DNA of 33,376 nt from Plicaturopsis crispa FD-325 SS-3 (lineage: Eukaryota > Basidiomycota > Agaricomycetes > Amylocorticiales > Amylocorticiaceae): contig KN832575.1 in NCBI GenBank assembly GCA_000827205.1, forward strand, positions 17,951 to 51,326, read 5' to 3'. Under the pieces are notes generated by a model. The model was not told the origin of the DNA, did no database searches, and saw nothing but the letters and a program-made list of their open reading frames with translations. Positions 11,055-19,836 of the stretch are shown piece by piece. Both the position numbers and the translations under genes were made by a program. Within the stretch, counting starts at the first letter, position 1; each line of letters opens with the position of its first letter.

Positions 11055-12720
11055 TACGACGACGACGAGACGCCGGCTGGCGTCTCGGTTTGTCGTCGTC
11101 GTCGTGCGCGCACGTGCACGGGCTCACAGCGCGGACTGCGGGCCCGTGGTAGTGCTGAGAGTGACGAGGAAGGCGGGGGCGGCGGGGCGGGGAGAAGGCG
11201 ACAACAACGAGACGCCTGCTGGCGTCTCGTTTTGTCGTCGCCGTCTCGCGTGCACGGGCTCGCAGAGCACGCAAGACGGCAGGTCCGTGGGGGTGTGGAA
11301 GGCGGGCGGCAGCGGGGGAAAAGCGACGACGAGACGCCTGCTGGCGTCTCGTTTCGTCGTCGTCGTCGTCTCGCGTGCACGGGCTCGCCGCGCGCGCGAG
11401 ACGGCAGGCCTGTGGTGGTGTGGAAGGCGTCGAGGCGGCGGCGGCGGCGGCGGCTGGAAAGCGACGACAACGAGACGCCAGCAGGCGTCTCGTTTCGTCG
11501 TCGCCGTCTCGCGTGCACAGGCTCGCAGTGCGCGCGAGATGGCGGTCCGTGGTGGGTGCTGAGGGTGGCGAGGAAGGCGGGGGCGGGGGTAGATTGACGA
11601 CAACGACACGCCGGCTGGCGTCTCGTCTCGTCGCTGTCGTCTCGCCTGCACTGGCTCACAGTGCGCGCGAGACGACGGGCCGTGGTGGTGTGGTGAGGGT
11701 ACCAATATGGGTGGATCCGCGCAGGGAGCACAGCGGGAAGGAAGGCGGCGGGCGGTGGGTGGAGTGACGACGACGAGACGCCTGCTGGCGTCTCGTTTCG
11801 TCGTCGCCGTCTCGTGCGCACTGTGACGTGGGCCCGCGAGACGACGCGCCCGTCGTTGTGTGTTGAGGGTGAAGAGAGGCGGCGGCGGGGGAAAGCAACG
11901 AGAACGAGACGCCGGCTGGCGTCTCGTTTCGTCGTCGTCGTCTCGCGTGCACGGGTTCAATGCGCGCGCGAGACCACGGGCCCGTCGTGGTGTGTTGAGG
12001 GTGGAGGAAGGCGGCGGCGGGGGAAAGTGACGACGACACGAGACGCCTGTTGGCGTCTCGTTTCGTCGTCGCCATCTCGCGTTCACAGGCTCGCAGCGTC
12101 CGCGAGACTGCGGGCCCGTGGTGGTGTGCCGTGGGTGGAGGAAGGCGGTGGCGGCGGAGGGAAAGCGATGACGACGAGACGCCCTGCTGGCGTCTCGTTT
12201 CGTCGCTGCCGTCTCGCGTTCACAGGCTCGCAGCGCCCGCGAGACGACGGGCCCGTGGTGGAGTGCTGAGGGTGGCAAGGAAGGCGGCGCGCCAGTCGGT
12301 GGAGTGAAGACAACGAGACGCCTCTGGCGTCTCGTTTTGTCCTCGTCGTCTCGCGGGCACGGGCTCGCAGTGTGCGCTAGACGGCATGCCCGTGGTGGTG
12401 TGGAAGGCGGCGGCACTGAGTGGAGTGACAACGACAAGACGCGAGACGCCAGCCGGCGTCTTGTCGTTGTCGTCTCGCGTGCACGGACATCGAGCGTGGG
12501 TGCGTGCTTGCAGTGTGGTGGGTCCGGATAGGTTCGTGCGAGCGCGCGGCGGGAGGGAAGCCGGCGGTGGTGTGTTGTCTCGTGTGCGAGCGCGAGACGG
12601 CGTGCCCGCGGTGGTGTGTTGAAGGTGGCAATGTGGGCGGCGTCGTGTATGGAGCGCGGCGAAACCGAAGGTGGCCGGTGAGACGACGACAACGAGACGG
12701 GGGTTAGCCTCTCGTTTCGT
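11055..12720. repeat. Palindrome array of copy B
   Basis: There are about twelve units with cores near 11063, 11205, 11328, 11470, 11604, 11773, 11903, 12038, 12174, 12311, 12440 and a decayed one near 12690. Typical spacing is 123-142 bp. Each unit has a GAGACGCC/GGCGTCTC inverted repeat with a 4 bp loop (TGCT, GGCT or AGCA) flanked by GAC/GTC triplets, then a second inverted repeat GTCTCGCG..CGCGAGAC around a GTGCACGGGCTCGCAG-like loop, then a purine-rich GGCGGCGG spacer. The array is in opposite orientation to copy A. Long frames crossing it on both strands, including a 537-codon minus-strand frame, follow from triplet composition and are not called as genes. Confidence 0.88.
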
Positions 12721-12909
12721 CGTCGTCTTGCGTGCACGGACTCATAAGTACAAGATCTATCAAAGTCAGCATTGTAAGAACAAGCAAAACAAAGACAAAA
12801 GGGAATCGTACCTCAATTCTATGTCCACCACCTATCTGCCCACTGATCCCTAAATAATTTCGTTTGTGTGAACGCAATGAGAGTAAGTATTAGCCAGAGT
12901 TTCAAGATT

Positions 12910-12930
12910 GAGCGCTGAGCGCTGAGCGCT
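12910..12930. repeat. Three tandem copies of GAGCGCT
   Basis: Three perfect 7 bp repeats lie between the array and the hairpin at 12972. The matching part of copy A has only a diverged version of this surrounding sequence. Confidence 0.8.
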
Positions 12931-12971
12931 GAGCAGTTGAGGACTTAGAGAATTCAACGCGAAAGTTCCGA

Positions 12972-13011
12972 GCGTGGGAACCAGTGCAGCGCTCTGCACT
13001 GGTTCCCACGC
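12972..13011. repeat. Perfect hairpin, 18 bp arms, 4 bp loop
   Basis: Arms at 12972-12989 and 12994-13011 are exact inverse complements (GCGTGGGAACCAGTGCAG) around the loop CGCT. Copy A has only one arm, near 633-650. The arm either was duplicated in inverted orientation in B or was lost in A. Confidence 0.85.
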
Positions 13012-13719
13012 CCATCAATTTTTTTGTCGTCTTCAACCTTTGCTCTTGACTCTCATCGCCTGTGTACTAACTTGTCTGTTGTCATAGCTCAATAGTGCAG
13101 GCGTCTCGCAGGTGCTATTGTTATCAAGAAAATGAAAAAGATAAGTAACTTAACTTCTGTGCGCCCTCATTCAACACAAGTCTGTTCAGCTAATCAAGCC
13201 ATTTAGACGTCTCTGTTCCCACTATTTATCCTGAGCTATCGCATGGGAAGGGTGTCCTTGAGGAAGGGTAAAGCTGCTGTGAGTCTTTCTTCTTTCCTGT
13301 TTTTCTGCTATTAAATTTGACGCCTGGATCTTCTGTGGGTTACAGGCTCAATGCGCTATCCGCTCTCGTGGTTCTGCACCATCAAGATGCTGTGGCTGAG
13401 TCCTATCAGCTGCGCTGTGAGCACACTTCCAAAGGTGCACACCATATATAGGTTTGTGACACATACAGCACCATTGTGCAATCTACTGACATTGTTTCTT
13501 ACAACAGTAGTGATGTATAAAGAAGATAGCCCCATTCAAGTATGTACGCTCTAATTATTTTTGTTCGTGAGCTGAATCATCATTGATGGGTCTCTCCTTT
13601 TTGCCATAGGTTTCCAGTATGAGTGGATATAATGTGAATAGATGATATGTCGTCGTAGTTAGCTGTATCTTGTGTATTTATTTAGTTCAAATAAATTGGT
13701 TTCAAATATATTTTCTGGA
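13012..13719. other. Copy B right interior, no gene seen
   Basis: This is mixed-composition DNA with only short open frames lacking recognisable motifs. Scattered GTGAG and CTAAC-like sequences could be relics of introns from a decayed gene, but I cannot reconstruct a reading frame. Confidence 0.4.
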
Positions 13720-13935
13720 TCTTATAGTTCCTATAGCTGCAATAGCCAAGAAAGCGCCTAAAATGACTGAAATTTAGCACAGCTATACCAGCTATAATAG
13801 TCTATAGTCAAAAACGCCTGAAAATTTGGTGTTATATAATAGGCACTTGTCTATAGTGGCTTTTGACACTATAGCAGCTATATGGGCACTTATAGCGCCA
13901 TATAGCACCAAAGTACTCAAAAGATTTTTCCTGAT
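13720..13935. repeat. Right TIR and subterminal repeats of copy B
   Basis: AT-rich sequence with repeated TATAGC/GCTATA motifs ends in TTTTCCTGAT. It is inverted with respect to the left end. Inner parts of the two ends resemble each other only in the repeated motif, so the strict TIR is short (10 bp perfect, then imperfect). Confidence 0.7.
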
Positions 13936-13936
13936 G

Positions 13937-14518
13937 TACAGCACGAGCGCCGGAGCAAATGAATTCCTGGAGAGGCTGAATATGTACAGGGAGAACGCGC
14001 GCCTCGCAATCGCACGGGCACAGGAAAAGCAGGCACGATCACACAACAAGGGCCGGCGGTTTCGTGAGTTCGAGGTGGGGGAGCAAGTGTTAGTGAACCC
14101 ACACACACTGGAATGGGCGGAATCGAAGGGAGAAGGGGCCAAGCTGGTCCAGCGATGGATAGGACCATTTGAGATCTCCGAAAAGCTGAATCCGAAGACA
14201 TACCGACTTCGAATGAGCAATCGTTATCCGGGCTCGCCCATCTTTAATCAGCAACACCTACGCCACTACGCATCATCCCCCCAGGAATTCGGCGAACGCA
14301 CCTCGCTGCCAGAAACACGTACGGCGAAACCGGCGGACGAGGAGTACGAGGTGGAGACTATAATAGGTCACCGTCAACACCCGAAGACGAAGAAGTACGA
14401 ATTCCTGTTACGATGGAAAGGCTTCACGCCGCTCTTCGACTCCTGGGAGCCGGAGAAGAATCTGAAAAACGCGCCCCATCTCATACGCGAGTACAAGGAG
14501 CGTACGAAATTTCGCTGA
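13937..14518 (+). CDS. Gypsy Gag-Pol, 3' part: integrase C-terminus and chromodomain
   Basis: This continues the integrase reading frame of 2709-10295 in the same phase after nested copy B. The first part is the integrase C-terminal region, including a motif beginning FEVGEQVLVNPHTLEW and a GPFEI segment typical of Ty3 integrases. The end, from about 14342, is a chromodomain: EYEVETIIGH, then YEFLLRWKGF, then DSWEPEKNL. These supply the aromatic residues (Y, W, W) expected of a methyl-lysine cage. In chromoviruses the chromodomain steers integration to particular chromatin, often methylated H3K9. The frame ends at TGA 14516-14518. An ATG at 13934 lies across the end of copy B and is not a genuine start. 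Confidence 0.93.
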   Translation, partial: YSTSAGANEFLERLNMYRENARLAIARAQEKQARSHNKGRRFREFEVGEQVLVNPHTLEWAESKGEGAKLVQRWIGPFEISEKLNPKTYRLRMSNRYPGSPIFNQQHLRHYASSPQEFGERTSLPETRTAKPADEEYEVETIIGHRQHPKTKKYEFLLRWKGFTPLFDSWEPEKNLKNAPHLIREYKERTKFR

Positions 14519-14891
14519 GCAATCAATCTATGCGCCGCAGCCCCGTGGCTCCTTCCAAAAGGGACGACAAAATCAGATCAACGACACCCACATCACATAG
14601 CTTCACCTAATCGGGAAGCGCACGATCATTATCACAGTCTTTACAGCCTAATCGCGGCCCATCCGATGTGCAGCGCTTAGATATAAGCCGCAGTGTCGAG
14701 ATAAAACCCACTCCGCAAATCCCCACCCACAAACTTGACAATCGCACCGTGAACGCTGCTCTCGACAACATACACGTTCGCCACTGTCCCAGACGAGGAT
14801 TCACGCACAGAGGTACGGCAGAGCCTACCTCGAGTACAGCGACGCCGCTAAGGAAGAACGGCGAAGCCTTCTTCCAGGCGCCCGCAGTGCA
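14519..14891 (+). promoter_or_regulatory. Gap between pol and ORF2, possible internal promoter
   Basis: 373 bp separate the pol stop from the ORF2 start, too long for simple reinitiation. A GATATAAG at about 14686 lies roughly 200 bp before the ORF2 ATG and could be a TATA element for a separate transcript; splicing of a genomic RNA is the alternative. Neither is shown by the sequence. No other gene is seen. Confidence 0.3.
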
Positions 14892-17537
14892 ATGGACCCT
14901 TACTTCACAGACGCGCGGGGACACATCCCGCGAAGCATCATCAAGACCGCTGATGGCGTTAGATGGATTAGTCTGAACGCCGGCAACATAGCCATCCCCG
15001 AGGGAACGTACGCGCGCCACAAAGACGACACGAAGCGCCTAACCATGTCCATCGACAGTCGCACAGGCGCCCTGGGGGAACGAGAGTGGGCAGCACATAT
15101 GGACTGGTGGGATCCAGTACACCCATGGCGCGGATTCATCCCAGTCACATCCTCGAGACCGAACAGCTGGTTCCTCGAGTTCGACGCGACAGCGCCGGTA
15201 GAGCGAGTACTAGCCGCCGGTAACCAGCAGACGGGCTTTCGCGTGCATCACCTACTCGCCCCCCAAATCCAAGCCGATGTCAGCGCCATCACGGCCAGCG
15301 TACGCGAAATCGCAGCAGCCATACACTACCCTCCAGGAGCGCACGTACCGGACGAATGGAGGGTGGACTCGGTCACGGACCACCATCGGACGCGATGGCA
15401 AGCCGCCTTGGCAATAGCCCAAGCTCGCCGCGCGGCCGTGGACGGCATAGGATGGCTCAGATGGATAGCGAGCATCTACGATATGAACACGATCGCATTG
15501 ACGGACGCGGCTAAGATGGTCTTCCCGTTGTTCGACATCCCAAACATGGGCCTACGAGGCGTTTACATCGACAATTGCCGCGACTGGCGTCACGTCAACA
15601 TTCCCCACCTCGTCAAGAGTAACGTGCCAGTCGTCTACCCATGGACACAGTCCGAAGCATCAGATCCGCGGTTCGGACGATTATCGCCCGAATGGCTGCA
15701 AGTCCTCGACATAGACGAGCTAGCGGGCGGCGCGAGCGATGTCCGAGCGACAGGTAGCTTTGCACCCGACCCTGCACTATTTCCGGCAGACTATCCGCTC
15801 GACCACCCACTATGCTACAACACTCTACTAGAAAGGGTGGACTGGGACGCCCCGGTAGGGACGAATCTAGGCGAGGCGGCGGGTCAGAAGGTACACACGG
15901 TCATCGTTGACTTCGAAGGCTGGCGCCACAGGGACGCAGAGTACGGCGAAGTCACCGAGGCGACGCTCGCCAATTACTACTTCATAGACGTTCCAGCGAC
16001 AGGAATCGTCACCCGGCACGTCTTCCGCTATAGACCGGTAACCGACCGCAAAGACTACGACGTCCCTGCAGTGGAAGACCTACCTTGGGGAGGGCCAAAA
16101 GCGATCCTGCGACAACGTGAGATCGGGCGCTTTGCTAACGCACCCGTCAACACAGGCGTCGAGTTCGATGAGGTGTCGGGCGAGCTCATCATCGGACACG
16201 CGTTCCGAAGCACGCAGGACGGATTGGTCTTCGAGGACGAGCTCGCGGAGGGCCTCCATCCGACTCTGCTTGGAGGGAGACTCGACCAAGAGCCGCTCAC
16301 GCACTCAGCTCGACCACAAGCGCCCCCGCGAGACGAGGGGCCACGGGCGACAACAGGAGAGGCAGCGGCGACGGAACAGCCCCACACGAGTCTGCTCGCA
16401 CGGATACGGTCACCAGAACCGGAAGACGACGCCGTCTCGCAGGCCTCATACGAATCACACAGCGATTCCTCGACCGTGTATACAGCACGGATGAGCGACG
16501 GGGAGATCAGTGAGCATCAGGACAGCGACAATGGCTCAACGACAATGGCGAGCGAAGAGCCCGTGGAAGCGCACACAGCGGTAGGGCTATTCGCCCAGCA
16601 ACGGCGCGTCCTGGAAACAACACTCAGCTACAGCGAGCCGCCTGCGGACCTGTCGCTCCCAGCGCACCTCGCGTGGGACACTAGGTTCATGGACATGGCA
16701 CGCTTGCGTCTACCCGACGCATCAGTCGAAGTCCGCATGCGCTGTTGGGTACTGAGCTGCGACACAGTAATCACGATGTCCGAGATCTTCAGCAAAGCCA
16801 TCGAGCATTGCATGGAATTCCGCCTCGAGGTCCCGCTCGCGAAGGCGACTCTATTTAGGCCGAACCCCATGACGCAGATGGAGATCCAGGCAGGGACATG
16901 GTACCAAGCAGGCTTCTCGGAACTCATGTACGACGGACGACTCGACAAGTTGCGCTTACGGGACGCATACAAGTCGACCGTGGTGTCGCTACTAGAGCGC
17001 CCACAGGGAATAGCGTTCGTATACGCGGGGGGCATCCTGAGCCGGCTAGCGCGTCAGTTCGGCGGGGAACCCCTCCTCCGCAGGGCAATGGCAGGGCCGT
17101 CAGCACAAGTGTCATACCACCATAGTGGTCGCGTATCGGAGGAGCGCGAGATCACGACGTGCGACAGGTACTCCGAACAAGAGATGTTCCTGATGCTCGG
17201 CCGAGTGCCCACCGCGGATAGGCAAAGCGTCGAACGATGGCTATGGCCACCGACATCCATTCTACGCGACCACTTTCTGTTCGACGGCGAATGGAGCGCT
17301 CGCACAGAGATATGGTTCCAACGCTACCTGCGCGTCTTCGAGGCAGGGGAAGGGCGACTGCGAACGGCGGGCGAATGGCAACAGTATATGCGCCAGTTTA
17401 GCCGGATGCGCGGCCGACTCCCGTTGACACAGCAGAGCTGGGTCAGGCTCAAGGAGGACCTGGACGAGACTTGGCCTTCATGGAACAATCGGTCGGTCAG
17501 AGACATCTTGCACGGCATCGTCGACGAAGACATCTAG
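14892..17537 (+). CDS. Gypsy ORF2, env-position protein of unknown function (881 aa)
   Basis: An intact frame from ATG 14892 to TAG 17535-17537 lies between the chromodomain and the 3' LTR, where envelope genes sit in errantiviruses. I see no signal peptide, transmembrane segment or furin-like site, so an envelope role is not supported. Three parts are visible. Residues about 1-420 are globular and rich in tryptophan, with WAAHMDWWDPVHPWRGF near 56-72, a VPVVYPWT motif near 245-252 and a FEGWRHRD segment. About 430-590 is low-complexity and acidic/serine-rich. About 590-881 is globular again, with RMRCWVLSCD, a GRLPLTQQSW segment and an acidic end. From memory this resembles a multi-copy family of hypothetical proteins in mushroom genomes; I cannot verify that here. 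The conserved ORF inside a young element argues for selection. Confidence 0.85.
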   Translation: MDPYFTDARGHIPRSIIKTADGVRWISLNAGNIAIPEGTYARHKDDTKRLTMSIDSRTGALGEREWAAHMDWWDPVHPWRGFIPVTSSRPNSWFLEFDATAPVERVLAAGNQQTGFRVHHLLAPQIQADVSAITASVREIAAAIHYPPGAHVPDEWRVDSVTDHHRTRWQAALAIAQARRAAVDGIGWLRWIASIYDMNTIALTDAAKMVFPLFDIPNMGLRGVYIDNCRDWRHVNIPHLVKSNVPVVYPWTQSEASDPRFGRLSPEWLQVLDIDELAGGASDVRATGSFAPDPALFPADYPLDHPLCYNTLLERVDWDAPVGTNLGEAAGQKVHTVIVDFEGWRHRDAEYGEVTEATLANYYFIDVPATGIVTRHVFRYRPVTDRKDYDVPAVEDLPWGGPKAILRQREIGRFANAPVNTGVEFDEVSGELIIGHAFRSTQDGLVFEDELAEGLHPTLLGGRLDQEPLTHSARPQAPPRDEGPRATTGEAAATEQPHTSLLARIRSPEPEDDAVSQASYESHSDSSTVYTARMSDGEISEHQDSDNGSTTMASEEPVEAHTAVGLFAQQRRVLETTLSYSEPPADLSLPAHLAWDTRFMDMARLRLPDASVEVRMRCWVLSCDTVITMSEIFSKAIEHCMEFRLEVPLAKATLFRPNPMTQMEIQAGTWYQAGFSELMYDGRLDKLRLRDAYKSTVVSLLERPQGIAFVYAGGILSRLARQFGGEPLLRRAMAGPSAQVSYHHSGRVSEEREITTCDRYSEQEMFLMLGRVPTADRQSVERWLWPPTSILRDHFLFDGEWSARTEIWFQRYLRVFEAGEGRLRTAGEWQQYMRQFSRMRGRLPLTQQSWVRLKEDLDETWPSWNNRSVRDILHGIVDEDI

Positions 17538-17560
17538 AACTCCGCACGACCCTGAATCGG

Positions 17561-17579
17561 ACGGAAAGCTGGGGGGCTC
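17561..17579 (+). other. Polypurine tract region before the 3' LTR
   Basis: A purine-rich stretch, GGAAAGCTGGGGGG, ends two to three bases before the 3' LTR start at 17580. This is the expected site of plus-strand priming. It is interrupted by CT, so the exact primer is uncertain. Confidence 0.6.
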
Positions 17580-18196
17580 TGTAACGCGACTACACCGGGC
17601 ACGGTATTCTCCTCAATATTCTTCACTCCGAGACATTACATTTACTTACGACCTTTCACGATATTTTCACGACGAACGAACGACCGAGGCCGGAAGCCTC
17701 ATTTCTCTATTACTTAAGCTTTCCACCGACTCATGGTGATGCACGCCCGCCTGCCCGTAGACACATGTTGTAGACTACTTAGCTTAGGACGGACGTACAT
17801 CGAATACATCTACTTTTTACTGCTCAAAACCCCCGCATACTCTCTGCTCAGAAGAAGCCGAGACGTGCGACGAGCGACTCTACCTTCCTATCGAAGGCCT
17901 ATCTTCTCACACAGAACGTCCGCGGACGTTACTTCTTACTTCGAACCGGAGCGCCGAAGGTCGTCGAGCCAGAGTATCCACGGCGTAGCCTGGATTGTAA
18001 GTCCCCGACGTTTCCCTTGAGATCACTCAGGGATCGCACGTCGAGGGGCCTCTGACAGCTCTCGACCCCACGGTAACCTCCGAATTCGAAGGTTTTCACA
18101 CCAATCCGCAACGGCGAACGCGTCTCGCCAGGACTCCAGCTTAGGTACGACCCACAGCGACGTAGCCCGAGGTCTCACACGGACCTAGCGGTTACA
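17580..18196 (+). repeat. 3' LTR (617 bp)
   Basis: It has the same length and termini as the 5' LTR, with two substitutions seen at 18113 and 18127. It is followed by CACAC, the second target-site copy. Confidence 0.97.
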
Positions 18197-19071
18197 CACA
18201 CCACTGCGGGCCCAGCGTCTCGCGCGCGCTGCGAGGCCCGTGCACGCGAAACGGCGATGACGAAACGAGACGCCTCCTGGCGTCTCGTCGTCGTCGCTCT
18301 CCCCGCCTCCCCGCCGCCGCATTCCTCTACCGCCAGCACCTACCACGGGCCCGCAGTCTCGCGTGCGCACGCGAGACAACGACGACGACAACGGAACGAG
18401 ACGCCAGCCGGCGTCTTGTCCGAGTCGTCACTTCCCCCACCGCCGCCGCATTCCTCCACCATCAGCACACAACCACGGGCCCGCCGTCTCGCGCGCACGG
18501 GCTCAGAGTGTGCGCGAGACGGCGACGACAAAACAAGGCGCCTCCTGGCGTCTCGTCCTCGTCGCTTTCCCCGTTGCCCCCGCCTTCCGCATTTCCCTCA
18601 GCAAACCACCACGGGTGCGCCGTCTCACGCGCCCTGTGAGCCCATGCGTGCGAGACGACATCAACAAAATAAGACTCCAGTCTCGTCCTCGTCACTCCAC
18701 CCTCTGCCACCTGCCTTCCCGCCGCGCTCAGCACATCACCAAGGGCCCGCCGTCTTGCGCGCGCTCTCGTTGTTCCACTTGTTATCGGGTTATCGGGCAC
18801 CTAGTTCTGGTATGACAGCCATTTTTGCTTAGGTAGCCTACTATGATAGTGTAAAAATGCTTTTATATGATATTCTTTATCTTCTGGCGTATGGACTATA
18901 ATTTGTGATAGCAGCTATGGCAGCTATAATAGAAACTATGAAATTAATGTTCAAATGAATGACTTAATTAGAAAAATTTGTCATAGCTATAGTTGCTATG
19001 ATAGTCACATATTAACTATAATTTCACCTCAGAAAATCTTCCTTCTATATAGCAAAAGTGATTTTCCTGAT
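18197..19071. mobile_element. TIR element copy A, right part with right terminus
   Basis: This resumes the palindrome array after the Gypsy insertion, then an AT-rich subterminal region (about 18780-19044) with GCTATA/TATAGC motifs, and ends at CTATATAGCAAAAG..TTTTCCTGAT. The final 27 bp match the end of copy B in inverse complement with two differences. The next bases are GCAT; if the family makes 4 bp duplications this would be the right target copy, but the left end is outside the window. Confidence 0.85.
18202..18770. repeat. Palindrome array of copy A, right segment
   Basis: Four units have cores near 18267, 18398, 18537 and 18672, the last two decayed. The unit structure is as in 1095-1967. 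Frames crossing this stretch are compositional. Confidence 0.82.
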
Positions 19072-19489
19072 GCATCCGTTTAGCCGTCAGACACTTAACG
19101 AGATACGTGGGAAGGCTTAGACGCATGGATGACATGCCGGACTCTCCCGTTTCCTCCACGATGTCCTTGCGAAAGGACTTCGAAAGGGCTTCACCCAAGA
19201 CCTCTATGGCCATGATGGCGGACGATGAACGGTACCAAGACTCGCTCACGCCTCAACAGAGATCGGCCCTTAAGGATTATATGGGTAAAAGGCCGCCGAG
19301 CTCTTCCGCGGGCCCAGAGGTCTCTAGTAATGCTTCGGTCCGGCCGAGAGACAGCCCCCCACATCTCGCAGGGAGCGCTGCCCCGACGGAAAGGGAGAAG
19401 CCGAAGACCACTCCCGCGCCTAACAGGATCACCAAGATCACCGAAGCTCAACCCCCGAGAACGACTCAGCGCAGGGTAACCCGATTCTC

Positions 19490-19617
19490 AATGCACCCTG
19501 GATGGGACCAGCCCCCTCCCGACTTGAAAACGAACGTACAAGGCAATGCCACGCTGAACAACGTTACGGGATTCTTCACTTCAGTCACCCCGAAAAAAGA
19601 CCTATTAGGTGTAACAA
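19490..19617. repeat. 128 bp sequence identical to 19728-19855
   Basis: The last 128 bases before the N gap are the same as the first 128 after it, ending in the outermost bases of the KDZ inverted repeat. The best explanation is one genomic segment present on two contig ends that were scaffolded without merging. Confidence 0.9.
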
Positions 19618-19727
19618 NNNNNNNNNNNNNNNNNNNNNNNNNNNNNNNNNNNNNNNNNNNNNNNNNNNNNNNNNNNNNNNNNNNNNNNNNNNNNNNNNNN
19701 NNNNNNNNNNNNNNNNNNNNNNNNNNN
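19618..19727. other. Assembly gap, 110 N
   Basis: A run of 110 undetermined bases. Its position at the outer end of a long inverted repeat fits assembly failure in repeated DNA. Confidence 0.99.
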
Positions 19728-19836
19728 AATGCACCCTGGATGGGACCAGCCCCCTCCCGACTTGAAAACGAACGTACAAGGCAATGCCACGCTGAACAAC
19801 GTTACGGGATTCTTCACTTCAGTCACCCCGAAAAAA

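Larger units (their letters stand above)
10296..13935 (-). mobile_element. TIR element copy B, nested in Gypsy pol
   Basis: This 3640 bp element is bounded by inverted ATCAGGAAAA and TTTTCCTGAT. GTAC flanks it on both sides (10292-10295 and 13936-13939), so the duplication is 4 bp, or TA if the repeat starts one base further out; GTAC is a palindrome and the two readings cannot be separated here. Removing it restores the Gypsy frame exactly. The terminal 27 bp (10296-10322) match the reverse complement of the right end of copy A (19045-19071) with two differences. No transposase motif is visible, so it is probably non-autonomous. The superfamily is unresolved; the short TIR and subterminal TATAGC repeats do not point clearly to a family I can name. 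Strand is given relative to copy A. Confidence 0.88.
1968..18196 (+). mobile_element. Ty3/Gypsy chromovirus LTR retrotransposon with an extra 3' ORF
   Basis: The order is 5' LTR, primer-binding site, Gag-Pol frame, chromodomain, second ORF, polypurine tract, 3' LTR. It spans 16229 bp, or about 12.6 kb after removing nested copy B and one target copy, which is long for the superfamily. Domain order protease, reverse transcriptase, RNase H, integrase with a C-terminal chromodomain places it among chromoviruses. LTRs differ at only two positions by eye (2501/18113 and 2515/18127), so the insertion is recent. The only disabling lesion I can see is copy B inside pol, so it is probably inactive on its own. 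Full-length relatives elsewhere in the genome would be expected. Confidence 0.95.
19072..19836 (+). pseudogene. Fragment of an unidentified coding region between two elements
   Basis: A frame stays open from the end of copy A to the assembly gap and reads like real protein: positively charged start (IRLAVRHLTRYVGRLRRMDDMPDSP), then MADDERYQDSLTPQQRSALKDYMGKR, then a proline-rich region and a MHPGWDQPPPDLK segment. There is no credible start after the copy A boundary, and the frame ends a few codons into the KDZ inverted repeat. It therefore looks like the middle of a gene, or of an older transposon ORF, cut by element insertion on both sides. The part after the gap (19728-19836) repeats the part before it. 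I do not recognise the protein. Confidence 0.5.

Noticed and set aside
11124-12737. 537-codon minus-strand frame and other long frames across the palindrome arrays
   Set aside because: The arrays consist of GAC/GTC and CCG/CGG triplets, which suppress stops in several frames at once. The peptides are R/P/T repeats that simply restate the DNA unit.
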